Shown piece by piece: positions 27,377-36,041 of a stretch of 64,000 nt of DNA (the first letter of the stretch is position 1; each line of letters begins with the position of its first letter). The notes beneath the pieces were generated by a model. The model had not been told where the DNA came from and ran no database searches. It saw nothing but the letters and a program-made list of their open reading frames with translations. The translations under genes and the position numbers were made by a program. This DNA is from Paracidovorax wautersii (lineage in GTDB: Bacteria > Pseudomonadota > Gammaproteobacteria > Burkholderiales > Burkholderiaceae_C). The stretch covers positions 1 through 64,000 of the forward strand of contig NZ_FONX01000016.1 of assembly GCF_900113035.1 (NCBI RefSeq). The letters run 5' to 3'.

Positions 27377-28567
27377 CTATTGCGCTCCGGCTGCCGCGAA
27401 CGGGTCGGACAGTTGGGGGTTGGTGAGCAGATCGTGGTCCGTCAGCGTCTTGAGGAAGGCGACGATGTCCGCGCGCTCCTGGGCCGATAGGTCGATCCGG
27501 TTGATGAAGTCGTTCTTGTTCGGATGGGCGCGCCCGTCGCCCGCATAGGGGCCCGAGGTGATGTTGCGCCCGCCGGCCGCGTAGAACTCCAGCACCTCTT
27601 CCAGCGTGGCGATGCTGCCGTCGTGCATGTAGGGGCCGGTGACCTCCACGTTGCGCAGGCTGGGTGCGCGGAAGCGCCCCATGTCCTTGACCAGCTGCGT
27701 CAGCTCATAGACGCCCCGGTTGGGCTCGGGGAAGGCCCCGGTGCCGCCGATGTTGTAGAGGCCGGTGTTGTGGAAGGGCGTTTCCACGATGCGGCTGCCC
27801 GCGTGCACGACCTGGTCGTTGAAGTTGAAGCTGCTGTGGCAGTGGAAGCACTCGGCCTTCTCGCCGAAGAACAGGTTCATGCCGCGCTCGGCCGCGGGCG
27901 GCAGCGTGGCCTTGCCCTGCAGGTAGCGGTCGTAGAGGCTGCCGCCCGAGAGGATGGTGCGCTGGAACGAGGCGATGGCATGGATGGCGTTGCCCCAGGT
28001 GATGGGGTTGCCCTGGCCGGGGTAGGCCTGGGCGAACCGCTCCCGGTAGCCGGCATCGGCCGCCAGGCGCGCCAGGATGGCGTCCTTGTTGCCGTCGTTC
28101 ACGCCCATCTCCACCGGGTCGGTGCCGAAGAGCGGCGTCTCCATCTGCTTTTCCAGCGTGACCAGCGACGGGTTGGCCCAGGTCAGCGTGGCGTTGTAGG
28201 CCACGTTGGCCAGGGCCTGGGCATTGCGCGGGTGGTGCTGGCCGGTGGAGCCGATGGAGGTGGCCAGCCCGTCGGTGAAGGCCTTGGACTGGATGTGGCA
28301 GCTGGCGCAGGCCTGGGTGCCGTTGCCCGACAGGCGCCGGTCGTAGAACAGGAAGCGGCCCAGCGCCACCTTGGGCGCGGTGATGGGGTTGGCCTCGGGC
28401 ACCCGGGGCGTGGGGAAGAACGCCGGCAGGGCCCAGGACCAGCCCGTGCTGCGCCCCGAGTCGTCGCTGACGGAGGTGCCCCCTCCGCCGCAGCCGCCCA
28501 GGGCCAGCGCCCCGAGCAGGCCGGCCGCCCGGGCGGCCATCCGCAGGGGCGAATGGTGTCGCGCCAT
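27377..28567 (-). CDS. mbnH: MbnH-like dihaem cytochrome c peroxidase-family lipoprotein
   Basis: MbnH is a dihaem enzyme that converts a tryptophan of its partner MbnP to kynurenine, which creates a copper site. This 396-residue protein has lipobox LGGC (Cys26) and two c-type haem motifs, CASCH (residues 87-91) and CFHCH (240-244). The inter-haem segment NATLTWANP includes a conserved Trp. It is 4 bp from the MbnP-like gene, as expected for the pair. A general bacterial cytochrome c peroxidase is the alternative, but the neighbour favours MbnH. Confidence 0.85.
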   Translation of the reverse strand: MARHHSPLRMAARAAGLLGALALGGCGGGGTSVSDDSGRSTGWSWALPAFFPTPRVPEANPITAPKVALGRFLFYDRRLSGNGTQACASCHIQSKAFTDGLATSIGSTGQHHPRNAQALANVAYNATLTWANPSLVTLEKQMETPLFGTDPVEMGVNDGNKDAILARLAADAGYRERFAQAYPGQGNPITWGNAIHAIASFQRTILSGGSLYDRYLQGKATLPPAAERGMNLFFGEKAECFHCHSSFNFNDQVVHAGSRIVETPFHNTGLYNIGGTGAFPEPNRGVYELTQLVKDMGRFRAPSLRNVEVTGPYMHDGSIATLEEVLEFYAAGGRNITSGPYAGDGRAHPNKNDFINRIDLSAQERADIVAFLKTLTDHDLLTNPQLSDPFAAAGAQ

Positions 28568-28571
28568 GCTG

Positions 28572-29555
28572 TTACAGCGCCTCGGCGCGGAACAGGGTCT
28601 GGCCGCTGCCGCTGTTGATGGGCTGGCCGGTCGCCAGATCGAGCTGCAGCACCTTGAAGATCGGCGCGCATTCCGGGTCGGTGGCGCCCGACATGCAGCC
28701 CGGCGCCCCGCCCTGGTCGGTATTCAGATCGGTGCCGGCATAGAGCGCGGCCAGGTCCAGCACCACCTTCTGCCGGGCGGGGTCGAAGCCGGGCAGGCTG
28801 AAGTCCATGCGGTCGGGGCGCGCGCAGCTCACCGTCTCGCCCGTCACCGGGTTGCCGGTGCAGCCGGTGGAGCCCAGGTGCACGTAGAAGGTCTTGCCCG
28901 CCGCGGCCGGAGCCGGCCGCGCCACGCCGCCGGCGGGGTTCACCTCGATCTGCGCGAACTTGCGGCCGGCCTGCCAGGACCAGGCCAGGGCCTGCACGTC
29001 CATGGGCTTGGCCGCCACGGCGTAGTCGGTGTGGTTCAGGCGGGCGGGCACGCCCACGGTGAGCTTCAGGCCCTGGTAGCTGCCGGCCGGCACCGTGCCC
29101 TTGACCTGCAGGTTCATGGCGGCCGTCCCCGCGTCGGCGCAGGCGCCGGTGCCGTCCTCCAGATCGATCAGCGCCACGTCCTGGTTCTGCCAGTCGCTCG
29201 CCTCCAGGGTCACGGGCACGGCCTCGCCCTTGTCGTTCAGCAGGGCCACGTTGCTCACGTAGAAGCGCAGATCGTGCAGATCGGCACTGACCCGGCCCGT
29301 GCCCAGGCCGGTGATCGGCGTGCCGCATTTCACGGCCTGGGAGCCGGCCTGGGCCGCGAAGGTGATGGCCACGCTCCTGGGGCCGGCGGGCGTGGGAGCG
29401 GGGGTCGGCGTGGGATTGGCCGCAGCAGCGTCGCTACCGCCCCCGCCGCCACCGCAGGCCGCCAGGGCCACGGGCAAGGCGAGCGCCAGTGCCCGGCACA
29501 GGGCGGTGCGGCTCGCGGCGCGGGATGAAGAAGGCAGAGAGAAGAAAGAAGTCAT
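28572..29555 (-). CDS. mbnP: MbnP-like copper-binding lipoprotein
   Basis: MbnP binds copper with the help of a kynurenine made by MbnH. The 327-residue product has lipobox LAAC (Cys34), a Gly run and a Thr/Pro linker. The family core segments DLRFYVSNVALLNDKG, AWSWQAGRKF (Trp192, Trp194) and HLGSTGC follow. One of these tryptophans may be the modified residue, but I cannot say which. I chose ATG 29555; an ATG four codons upstream is equally possible. It lies between a DUF2946 gene and mbnH. Confidence 0.85.
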   Translation of the reverse strand: MTSFFSLPSSSRAASRTALCRALALALPVALAACGGGGGGSDAAAANPTPTPAPTPAGPRSVAITFAAQAGSQAVKCGTPITGLGTGRVSADLHDLRFYVSNVALLNDKGEAVPVTLEASDWQNQDVALIDLEDGTGACADAGTAAMNLQVKGTVPAGSYQGLKLTVGVPARLNHTDYAVAAKPMDVQALAWSWQAGRKFAQIEVNPAGGVARPAPAAAGKTFYVHLGSTGCTGNPVTGETVSCARPDRMDFSLPGFDPARQKVVLDLAALYAGTDLNTDQGGAPGCMSGATDPECAPIFKVLQLDLATGQPINSGSGQTLFRAEAL

Positions 29556-29733
29556 GGCAATGCGCATTCGAGTCAGGCACCGGCCCTGCATCGCGCGGCG
29601 GCCGGCACCCAGGGAAAGTCGGCCCAGGGCCGGCAAGGCGCCAGGCTCTGGAAGGAAAAGATCGGGAGGAGGAGAGGTCGCCGAGCGGACCCATCGCCGC
29701 CGCTGCTGTCCACAGCGGCGGCGGCCAGGCGGC

Positions 29734-30174
29734 TCAGCCCAGCGCGGCGGGTGGTGCGCGTGGCGGCGCCGTGAGCGCGATGTGGGCCAGCGCGCCGCCG
29801 GGCGTCGGGGGTGCCTCCGGCGGCGGGGCGCGGTCTTGCAGGGGCCGGGCGAAGCGCAGGTCGCTGCGCGCCAGATCGGGCGCCGCATCGCCCACGAAGC
29901 GGCACAGCGGGCAGTGCGGCAGGCCGTCGGCAGAGCCACTTCCCGTGCCGTTGCCACCGGCTGCGTCGTCGGCGGCGTCCGCCTGCGTGTCCTGCTGCGG
30001 CTGCAGGCTCACCCAGCGCACGCCCTGGCTGGTGCAGACCTCGACCACCTGGGCGCCGCCCGCAGTGCCGCCGCCCAGCAGCAGCCATGAGGCGGCCAGG
30101 GCCGAATGCAGGCTGGCGAACGCCATCCAGACGATCAGCCAGCAGGCCAGGCGGCGGACGAAGCGGCGGTCCAT
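29734..30174 (-). CDS. DUF2946-family protein (second copy)
   Basis: DUF2946 proteins are small secreted or membrane-anchored proteins of unknown function that often sit in copper clusters. This 146-residue example has an N-terminal hydrophobic segment, the VCTSQGVRWVSL motif near residue 47 and HCPLCR near residue 87, followed by a Pro-rich tail. The cysteine pairs could bind Cu(I). A second family member lies at 30650-31027. The 178-bp gap to mbnP shows no gene. Confidence 0.82.
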   Translation of the reverse strand: MDRRFVRRLACWLIVWMAFASLHSALAASWLLLGGGTAGGAQVVEVCTSQGVRWVSLQPQQDTQADAADDAAGGNGTGSGSADGLPHCPLCRFVGDAAPDLARSDLRFARPLQDRAPPPEAPPTPGGALAHIALTAPPRAPPAALG

Positions 30175-30190
30175 GGGCAGGCTTTTGCCG

Positions 30191-30448
30191 CTAGACGCGG
30201 CAGCAGGCAGAGGGCTCGGGCAGCCGCTGCGCGCGCAAGGGCAGCAGCGTCATGCGGCCGAAGTGATGCACCTCCGCAGCGGCGGCGGGCGCATCGGCGG
30301 GCAGTTCATGGCGTTCGGCCTGGAGCGCGGCAGCGGCATAGGCCGCGCCCAGCAACGCCAGGTGCGCGCAGACGAAGGCTGCGATGAACGGGCGGCCGTG
30401 CGGCCGCAGCACGGGCAGCCGCGCCCGGGAGGACGGGTCGTGAGACAT
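30191..30448 (-). CDS. small predicted membrane protein (85 aa)
   Basis: I do not recognise a family. The protein has one hydrophobic helix (IAAFVCAHLALLGAAYAAAA) and a C-terminal tail ending in SACCRV. The VHHFGRM segment and the final cysteine pair are possible metal ligands. The ATG at 30448 gives a short basic N-terminus; a longer frame upstream lacks a clear start. It lies between two DUF2946 genes, 16 bp before the next, so it is likely part of the copper cassette. Confidence 0.6.
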   Translation of the reverse strand: MSHDPSSRARLPVLRPHGRPFIAAFVCAHLALLGAAYAAAALQAERHELPADAPAAAAEVHHFGRMTLLPLRAQRLPEPSACCRV

Positions 30449-30649
30449 GTCGTTTCGATTCCTGATGAGTCCGTGGAAACCCGGCGCCCGGACCGGCCTG
30501 GGAGCGACCGCGCTGTGCGCCGCACGCAATGGCGTGCGGGGCTCAGGCGGAGCAGGGGCGGAATGCCGGAAGGCGCGCGGGAGAGGCGCTCCGCTCAGGC
30601 GGCGCAGCGCGCAGGCTTCTGCGGCGGCACCGGGCTGCGGGGAGCAGGC

Positions 30650-31027
30650 TCAGGCAACGAAGGCGGGCGGCCCGCGCGGGGGCAGCGGCGCGCCCGCGAG
30701 CGCGGCCAGGGTGGCGGCCACGATCGGCCGCAGGGCATGGGCCAGGGGCTGCGGGTGCACGGCCGCCATTGGCTGCGCCTGGGACGGCGGCGCGCTGAAG
30801 TGCAAGCACAAGGGGCAGTCCAGCGCGTGATGCGCGGACGGGTTGCCTGCGGGGTCGTCATCCCCCACGACGACCAGCTTCGTGCTGCTGCCGGTCGTGC
30901 AGACCAGTTCCATGGCTTGCGGATGCACCAGGGGCGAAGCGATGGCCGCGCCCATGGTCAACACGAACCACGCCAGGATCAGGCGGGCCAGCATCGACGA
31001 GGTGCGCAGCAGGTGCATGCGCGGCAT
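30650..31027 (-). CDS. DUF2946-family protein (first copy)
   Basis: This 125-residue protein has an N-terminal signal or membrane segment (LARLILAWFVLTMGAAIA), the MELVCTTGSSTKLVVVGDDD motif and HHALDCPLCLHF, matching DUF2946. Function is unknown, but the two cysteine-containing motifs suggest metal binding. It heads the copper cassette and begins 67 bp after the exbD stop. In-frame ATG codons at residues 4 and 12 are alternative starts. Confidence 0.8.
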   Translation of the reverse strand: MPRMHLLRTSSMLARLILAWFVLTMGAAIASPLVHPQAMELVCTTGSSTKLVVVGDDDPAGNPSAHHALDCPLCLHFSAPPSQAQPMAAVHPQPLAHALRPIVAATLAALAGAPLPPRGPPAFVA

Positions 31028-31094
31028 TATGGCCGTGAAGCCATGCGGTGCGGCAGGGCATTTTGTCCAGCGCCGCGCACCGGGCCGCCCTGCC

Positions 31095-31568
31095 CTATCG
31101 GCCCGGGCCCGGCGCAGGGGCCTGCGAGGCCGAAGTGCCTGCGCCCGGCGATGCCGGCTCGGCCACGAAGGCGATGCGCGAGAGGCCCGCGGCCTGGGCC
31201 GCGCCCATCACCTCCACCACGCGGCCATAGGGCACGGCAGTGTCGGCGCGCAGCTGCACCTCCGCACCCGGGCCGGCCTGCGCGGCGGCCTGGGCCAGCC
31301 GGGCGCCGAGCGCATCGGCCGGCACCGCCGCATCGTCGAGGAAGACCTGGCCCGTGCGGTCCAGCGACAGCGTGATCGCCCGGGGCGGCGTGCCCGCCGG
31401 CGCCACGCCCTCGGCGCGCGGCAGGTCGAGCCGGATGGAGCTGGCCAGCAGCGGCGCCGTGAGGATGAAGATGACCACCAGCACCAGCATCACGTCCACC
31501 AGCGGCGTGACGTTGATGTCGCTGAAGGGCCGGGGCCCGGGGTTGCGCTCGAATCGGCCGAATGCCAT
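31095..31568 (-). CDS. exbD: ExbD/TolR-family energy-transducing protein
   Basis: ExbD works with ExbB as a proton channel that energises outer-membrane transport through TonB-like partners. The 157-residue protein has a single N-terminal membrane helix with the conserved INVTPLVDVMLVLVVIF segment, whose Asp carries protons. A periplasmic domain and an Ala/Pro-rich tail follow. It is 23 bp after exbB. No tonB gene is adjacent. Confidence 0.92.
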   Translation of the reverse strand: MAFGRFERNPGPRPFSDINVTPLVDVMLVLVVIFILTAPLLASSIRLDLPRAEGVAPAGTPPRAITLSLDRTGQVFLDDAAVPADALGARLAQAAAQAGPGAEVQLRADTAVPYGRVVEVMGAAQAAGLSRIAFVAEPASPGAGTSASQAPAPGPGR

Positions 31569-31591
31569 GGCGGTGGCGCGGGCGTGGGCCT

Positions 31592-32275
31592 TCAGTGGCC
31601 CGCGCCGGGTGCTGCGTCCAGCAGCAGCTCGCGCAGGTCGTGCGCGAAGCCTTCGAGCTCGGCCTCGACCGCGCCGAGGATGCGGCCGAACACGTTGTAG
31701 GCCAGCACGGCCGGCAGGGCGACGGCGAGGCCCGCGGCCGTCATCACCAGCGCCTCGCCCACCGGGCCGGCCACGCGTTCGATGGTGATCTGCCCGGCGC
31801 CGGCGATGGCGGTGAGCGCATGGAAGATGCCCCACACGGTGCCCAGCAGCCCCACGAAGGGCGCCGTGGCGCCCACGGTGGCCAGCAGCACCTGGCCGAA
31901 CTGCAGCCGGGCCACCACGCCCTGCAGCGCACCGCGCAGCAGGCGGGTGAGCTGCTGCGAACGGCTGCCGCGCGTGGCCAGCGTGGCGCCGCGGGCCGCG
32001 GCCTGGGCATCGCCGTTTGCTACATCTTCAATAGCAGCCACCAGAGGCAGGACCAGGGCGTTCGGGTCGAAAGGCTGCAGGCGCCGGGGCGCTTCGGCGA
32101 GCGAGGGCGCCTGCCAGAACGCAGCGGCGCTGCGCTGCACGTCGCGCCGGGCATGGCGCAGCAGCCAGGCCTTCCAGCAGATCACGACCCAGCTGGAGAC
32201 GGACATGGCCAGCAGCACCAGGGCCACCCCCTGCGTCACCGCATCGCCCTGACGCCACCAGTGCAGCAGGTCCAT
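31592..32275 (-). CDS. exbB: ExbB/TolQ-family proton channel protein
   Basis: ExbB forms the pentameric inner-membrane proton channel around ExbD. The 227-residue product has three membrane segments and the conserved signature ATVGATAPFVGLLGTVWGIF, followed by GEALVMTAAGLAVALPAVLAYN. Codons 81-86 (AIEDVA) are unusually AT-rich and match the core of the dispersed repeat family (copy e). The pair lies between dapB and the copper cassette on one strand and may serve uptake by the latter, but this is inference. Confidence 0.93.
   Translation of the reverse strand: MDLLHWWRQGDAVTQGVALVLLAMSVSSWVVICWKAWLLRHARRDVQRSAAAFWQAPSLAEAPRRLQPFDPNALVLPLVAAIEDVANGDAQAAARGATLATRGSRSQQLTRLLRGALQGVVARLQFGQVLLATVGATAPFVGLLGTVWGIFHALTAIAGAGQITIERVAGPVGEALVMTAAGLAVALPAVLAYNVFGRILGAVEAELEGFAHDLRELLLDAAPGAGH
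32019..32035 (-). repeat. dispersed repeat core inside exbB, copy e
   Basis: On the minus strand this reads GCTATTGAAGATGTAGC, close to the core of copy b (GCTATTGAATTGGTAGT). It encodes AIEDVA in frame (residues 81-86). The codons GCT ATT GAA GAT GTA GCA AAC contrast with the GC-ending codons around them. The match may be chance, since only the core is present. Confidence 0.4.
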
Positions 32276-32311
32276 GCGCGGCTTTCGGTGGGTGGTGGCG
32301 CTGCGCCGTGC

Positions 32312-33133
32312 TCAGCGCAGGCCGAGCACGTCGAACATGTCGAACAGGCCCGTGCGGTGCGCCTGCAGGAACTGCACGGCCCGCAGGCTGCCCTGGGCGT
32401 AGCCGGCGCGGCTGGAGGACTTGTGCGAGATCTCGATGCGCTCGCCCGTGCCGGCGAAGAGCACGGTGTGGTCGCCCACGATGTCGCCGCCGCGGATGGC
32501 GGAGAAACCGATGGTGGACGGGTCGCGCTCGCCGGTCACGCCTTCGCGGGCATAGACGGCGCAGTCCTTCAGGTCGCGGCCCAGCGCCTCGGCGATGACC
32601 TCGCCCATCTTGAGCGCGGTGCCCGAGGGCGCATCCACCTTGTGGCGGTGGTGGGCTTCGATGATCTCGATGTCGTAGCCGGTGGACAGCGCCTTGGCGG
32701 CCATCTCCAGCAGCTTGAGCGTGACGTTCACGCCCACGCTCATGTTGGGCGCGAAGACCACGGCGGTCTTCTGCGCGAAGGCGGCGATCTCGGCCTTCTG
32801 CGCCTCGGTGAAGCCCGTGGTGCCGATGACGGCCTTCACGCCCAGCTCGGCGCACAGCGCCAGATGCGCCAGCGTGCCTTCGGGGCGGGTGAAGTCGATC
32901 AGCACGTCGGCGTTCTGCAGGCCTTCGCGCAGGTCGGCCGTGATGGCGACGCCGCTGGCCTGGCCCAGGAAGGCCGTGGCATCGGAGCCGATGGCGGGGC
33001 TGGTGGGCACGTCGAGCGCGCCGGCCAGCACCAGGCCTTCGGTGGCACGCAGGGCTTCGATGAGCATGCGGCCCATGCGGCCGGAGGCGCCGGCGATGGC
33101 GACGCGGCTGGGAACAGAAGAGGTTGCGGTCAT
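32312..33133 (-). CDS. dapB: 4-hydroxy-tetrahydrodipicolinate reductase
   Basis: DapB reduces 4-hydroxy-tetrahydrodipicolinate with NAD(P)H in the diaminopimelate/lysine pathway. The 273-residue protein has the nucleotide-binding motif [13 protein letters not shown] near residue 12. The substrate loop [15 protein letters not shown] carries the catalytic histidine and lysine. A long open frame runs upstream, but the ATG at 33133 places the Rossmann motif correctly. It lies between bamE and exbB on the same strand. Confidence 0.97.
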   Translation of the reverse strand: MTATSSVPSRVAIAGASGRMGRMLIEALRATEGLVLAGALDVPTSPAIGSDATAFLGQASGVAITADLREGLQNADVLIDFTRPEGTLAHLALCAELGVKAVIGTTGFTEAQKAEIAAFAQKTAVVFAPNMSVGVNVTLKLLEMAAKALSTGYDIEIIEAHHRHKVDAPSGTALKMGEVIAEALGRDLKDCAVYAREGVTGERDPSTIGFSAIRGGDIVGDHTVLFAGTGERIEISHKSSSRAGYAQGSLRAVQFLQAHRTGLFDMFDVLGLR

Positions 33134-33164
33134 GGCAGGAAAGGAATGAGCGGTGCCTGCGCCG

Positions 33165-33215
33165 GCCCGCCCGTGCAGGCCGGCATGCCTGCGGCCCGGG
33201 TGGGCGCGGCGATCA
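33165..33215 (-). repeat. 3'-end palindromic element after bamE (copy 2)
   Basis: On the minus strand the element begins TGATCGC, where TGA is the bamE stop codon. It contains GCAGGC/GCCTGC arms and the words GCATGCCGGC and GGGCGGGCCGG, shared with the element after the PCu(A)C gene (25411-25468). It fills most of the bamE-dapB gap. Confidence 0.5.
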
Positions 33216-33761
33216 GCGGGCGGAGGATTCGAGCGGCGGGTAGCTCGAGGGCGGCGGCGGCACGGGGGTCGCGGCCGGCTCGGGCTGGGGCGGCGCCTTG
33301 GGGAAGCGGGCCAGCTGGGCCTCGGTGGCTTCGAGCTCGGGCACCTTGGCCTTGGCGCGCTTGGAGCCCAGCGAGGCGACGAATTCGGCCTCGGTCGGCA
33401 TCTCGTCGCCTTCCACGTGATCGAAGGCGTCGCCCTTGAAGAACACGGCGAGCTTGCGCTCCTGCACATCGACGCCCGGGCGTTTCAGGGTGAAGACGTA
33501 GTCCCAGCGATCGGCACGGAACAGGCTGGTGACCAGGGGCGTGCCCAGGATTTCCTTGACCTGCTGGCGGGTCATGCCGGGCTGCAGGGCTTGCACCTGC
33601 TCGCGGGACACGAAGTTGCCCTGCACCACATCCACTTTATAGGGAGTGACCACGCTGGACACGCGGTTGCTGACACTGTCGAAGCTGCTGCAGGCTGCAA
33701 GGCCGGCGCCGATCAACAGGATGGCAGCCCAACGGGCGCTGCAATGGACGAGAGCGGACAT
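33213..33761 (-). CDS. bamE: outer membrane assembly factor BamE
   Basis: BamE is a lipoprotein of the BAM complex, which folds beta-barrels into the outer membrane. The product has lipobox GLAAC followed by [21 protein letters not shown], and a core with [20 protein letters not shown] and [20 protein letters not shown] Pro-rich C-terminal extension is typical of relatives. I chose ATG 33761 (182 residues); ATG 33773 would add four residues. It is divergent from fur, as in many proteobacteria. Confidence 0.94.
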   Translation of the reverse strand: MSALVHCSARWAAILLIGAGLAACSSFDSVSNRVSSVVTPYKVDVVQGNFVSREQVQALQPGMTRQQVKEILGTPLVTSLFRADRWDYVFTLKRPGVDVQERKLAVFFKGDAFDHVEGDEMPTEAEFVASLGSKRAKAKVPELEATEAQLARFPKAPPQPEPAATPVPPPPSSYPPLESSAR

Positions 33762-33779
33762 GGAAAAGACCATAGCGAT

Positions 33780-33796
33780 ATGATCGGATCATTGTA
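33780..33796 (-). promoter_or_regulatory. bamE promoter -10 with overlapping palindrome
   Basis: On the minus strand TACAAT (33791-33796) is a strong -10 element about 20 bp upstream of bamE. A perfect palindrome, ATGATC-G-GATCAT (33780-33792), overlaps it. Because fur is divergent, the site could be an operator for either gene. It shares only partial likeness with a Fur box. The -35 region is GC-rich and not recognisable. Confidence 0.45.
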
Positions 33797-33887
33797 GCGG
33801 CAGGTTTTCAGAGCCCGCCCCGCCCTCTTGCGAAGGCCGCACACCGCGCGCAGGAACGCCTGGCGCCCCTCCGAAAGATCCCCTGTC

Positions 33888-34316
33888 ATGACGAATATCG
33901 ACGAACTCAAGAGCACCGGTCTGAAGGCCACCCTGCCCCGCCTGAAGATCCTTGAGATCTTCCAGAAAGGCGCCCAGCGCCACATGACGGCGGAAGACGT
34001 GTTCCGCGTGCTGCTCGAGGAGCGCTCCGACATCGGCCTGGCCACCGTCTATCGCGTGCTCACGCAGTTCGAGCAGGCCGGCATCCTGAACCGCAGCAAC
34101 TTCGAGAGCGGCAAGGCCGTCTATGAGCTGAACGAAGGCCAGCACCACGACCACTTCATCTGCACCATGTGCGGCAAGGTCGAGGAGTTCTACGACGCCG
34201 AGATCGAGAAGCGCCAGCAGATCGTGGCCAAGAACAAGGGCTGGGTGGTGCACGACCACTCCATGGCGCTCTACGGCCAGTGCGCCGACTGCGCCAAGCT
34301 GCCTTCGCGCCAGTAA
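33888..34316 (+). CDS. fur: ferric uptake regulator Fur
   Basis: Fur represses iron-uptake genes when loaded with Fe2+. The 142-residue protein has an N-terminal winged helix ([14 protein letters not shown] to [19 protein letters not shown]). The dimerisation/metal domain has [16 protein letters not shown] and a second CADC pair near the end, for structural zinc. The ATG at 33888 gives the usual [13 protein letters not shown] start. It is divergent from bamE. Confidence 0.97.
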   Translation: MTNIDELKSTGLKATLPRLKILEIFQKGAQRHMTAEDVFRVLLEERSDIGLATVYRVLTQFEQAGILNRSNFESGKAVYELNEGQHHDHFICTMCGKVEEFYDAEIEKRQQIVAKNKGWVVHDHSMALYGQCADCAKLPSRQ

Positions 34317-34382
34317 TCAGGAATCAAGGATGGGTCCGGCAGAGCGGCCGGCCTCTGCGCAGGGCCGCCGCGGTAGCTCGGA

Positions 34383-35339
34383 TCAGGAGCCGTCGCGCTC
34401 CATGGCGCGCCGGTGGCGCTCCACGAATTCCTGGTAGGTATCGATGCCGCGCAGGTTGAGGATGGTGTTGCGCACGGCCGCTTCCACCAGCACGGCGATG
34501 TTGCGGCCCGCCACCACCTGGATCACCACCTTGAGCACCGGCACGCCCAGCACGTCCTGGGTCAGCGGCTCGTAGGGCAGGCGTTCGTATTCGCGCTCCA
34601 GCGTTTCCTTGCGCACCAGATGCACGATGAGCTTCAGGCGCATCTTGCGGCGCACCGCCGTCTCGCCAAAGATGGCGCGGATGTCCAGCAGGCCGATGCC
34701 GCGCACTTCCAGCAGGTTCTGCAGCAGCTCGGGGCACTTGCCTTCGATGGTGGTCTGGTTGATGCGGAAGAGATCGACCGCATCGTCCGCCACCAGGCCG
34801 TTGCCGCGCGAGATGAGTTCCAGCCCCAGCTCGCTCTTGCCCAGGCCCGACTCGCCGGTGATCAGCACGCCCAGGCCCAGGATGTCCATGAACACGCCGT
34901 GCATGGTGATGCGGTCGGCGAAGTGCTTGGACAGATAGGCGCGCAGCACGTCGATCACGAAGGCCGACGACTCGTGCGTGGAGAACATCGGGATCTGCGC
35001 CCGCTCGCACATGGACAGCAGCGCATCGGGCGCGGTCTGCCCGTCGGCCAGCACCAGCACGGGCGGCTCCAGCGTCACGATGCGCGCGATGCGGCGCTTG
35101 CAGTCTTCGGGCGTGGGGGCGTTGACCAGGTAGGAGATCTCGCGCTCGCCGAGGATCTGCACCCGGTAGGGATGGATGTAGTTCAGGTAGCCGACCAGAT
35201 CGGCACCCGAACGGGCCGACCGCACGGCGACCTCGTCGAAGCGCCGCTCGGAGGCACCGAGCCCGGCCAGCCATTCCCACTTCAACGGTCCGCGGAATTC
35301 CTCGAAGAGGACATCGGCGCTGACGACATTGGGCTTCAC
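34383..35339 (-). CDS. hprK: HPr kinase/phosphorylase
   Basis: HprK phosphorylates or dephosphorylates a serine of HPr-type phosphocarrier proteins. The 318-residue protein has the Walker A motif GESGLGKSE (residues about 161-169) in the C-terminal kinase domain. The family signature [16 protein letters not shown] follows. In betaproteobacteria it works with PTS-Ntr proteins rather than sugar PTS. It follows ptsN by 31 bp on the same strand, consistent with that role. It is convergent with fur across a 66-bp gap. Confidence 0.96.
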   Translation of the reverse strand: MKPNVVSADVLFEEFRGPLKWEWLAGLGASERRFDEVAVRSARSGADLVGYLNYIHPYRVQILGEREISYLVNAPTPEDCKRRIARIVTLEPPVLVLADGQTAPDALLSMCERAQIPMFSTHESSAFVIDVLRAYLSKHFADRITMHGVFMDILGLGVLITGESGLGKSELGLELISRGNGLVADDAVDLFRINQTTIEGKCPELLQNLLEVRGIGLLDIRAIFGETAVRRKMRLKLIVHLVRKETLEREYERLPYEPLTQDVLGVPVLKVVIQVVAGRNIAVLVEAAVRNTILNLRGIDTYQEFVERHRRAMERDGS

Positions 35340-35370
35340 GGCGCGGCGGAGGGGTGGTGCGGCCCGGCGC

Positions 35371-35838
35371 TCAGGCGGCCTGGGCGGACTGCCAGTTGGC
35401 GATCAGCGCATGCAGCTCGACCGCGTCGGTGCTGGACTTGATGCGCTCGCGCAGGGCGCTGTCGCTCAGCAGCTCGGCGATCTCGGAGAGGATCTCCAGG
35501 TGCTTCTGCGTCGCGGCTTCGGGCACCAGCAGGAAGATCAGCAGGCCGACCGGCTGTTCGTCGGGGGCGTCGAAGCCGATGGGGTTCTCCAGCTGGAACA
35601 CCGCCGCCATGGGCGCCTTCAGGCCCTTGATGCGGCCATGGGGAATGGCCACCCCGTGGCCGAGACCCGTGGAGCCCAGCCGTTCGCGGGCGAACAGGCT
35701 GTCGGTGATCAGCGCCCGCGACAGGCCGTGCTGACTCTCGAACAGCAGGCCCGCCTCTTCGAAAGCACGCTTTTTGCTGGTGGCATCGACGCTCACCAGC
35801 ACTTGGGCGGGCGGCAGTATGGAAGCGAGACGGTTCAT
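35371..35838 (-). CDS. ptsN: PTS IIA-like nitrogen regulatory protein
   Basis: EIIA-Ntr is the terminal phosphoacceptor of the nitrogen PTS and regulates potassium, nitrogen and stress functions. The 155-residue protein has the active-site histidine in [10 protein letters not shown]. The ATG at 35838 gives the usual [13 protein letters not shown] start; an in-frame ATG lies seven codons upstream. It lies between hpf and hprK, the conserved betaproteobacterial order, although no rpoN is present upstream. Confidence 0.95.
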   Translation of the reverse strand: MNRLASILPPAQVLVSVDATSKKRAFEEAGLLFESQHGLSRALITDSLFARERLGSTGLGHGVAIPHGRIKGLKAPMAAVFQLENPIGFDAPDEQPVGLLIFLLVPEAATQKHLEILSEIAELLSDSALRERIKSSTDAVELHALIANWQSAQAA

Positions 35839-35926
35839 GGTGTGAAAACGATTATGCACGTCCCGGGGAGGACCCTATCGAAAACCCTCGCAGTGTAACG
35901 ATGGGCAACAGGCAAGACCAGACAAC

Positions 35927-35952
35927 GAAAAGCCGCCCGTGGTAGGGCGGCT
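35927..35952 (-). terminator. intrinsic terminator after hpf
   Basis: Perfect arms AGCCGCCC (35931-35938) and GGGCGGCT (35945-35952) form a hairpin followed by TTTC on the minus strand. It lies in the 203-bp gap between hpf and ptsN, so ptsN-hprK probably has its own promoter or depends on read-through. Confidence 0.7.
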
Positions 35953-36041
35953 GTGTCGCCGGACCGGCCGGCGCGGGGGTCACGGGCGAGGATTGCCGTG
36001 ACGCATCGGATGGCGGGGGATGAAAAACGTCCCGGTGAGGA

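Noticed and set aside
31095-32275. ExbB-ExbD as part of a complete siderophore TonB system
   Set aside because: No tonB or TonB-dependent receptor is adjacent; only the link to the copper cassette is suggested, and only by position.
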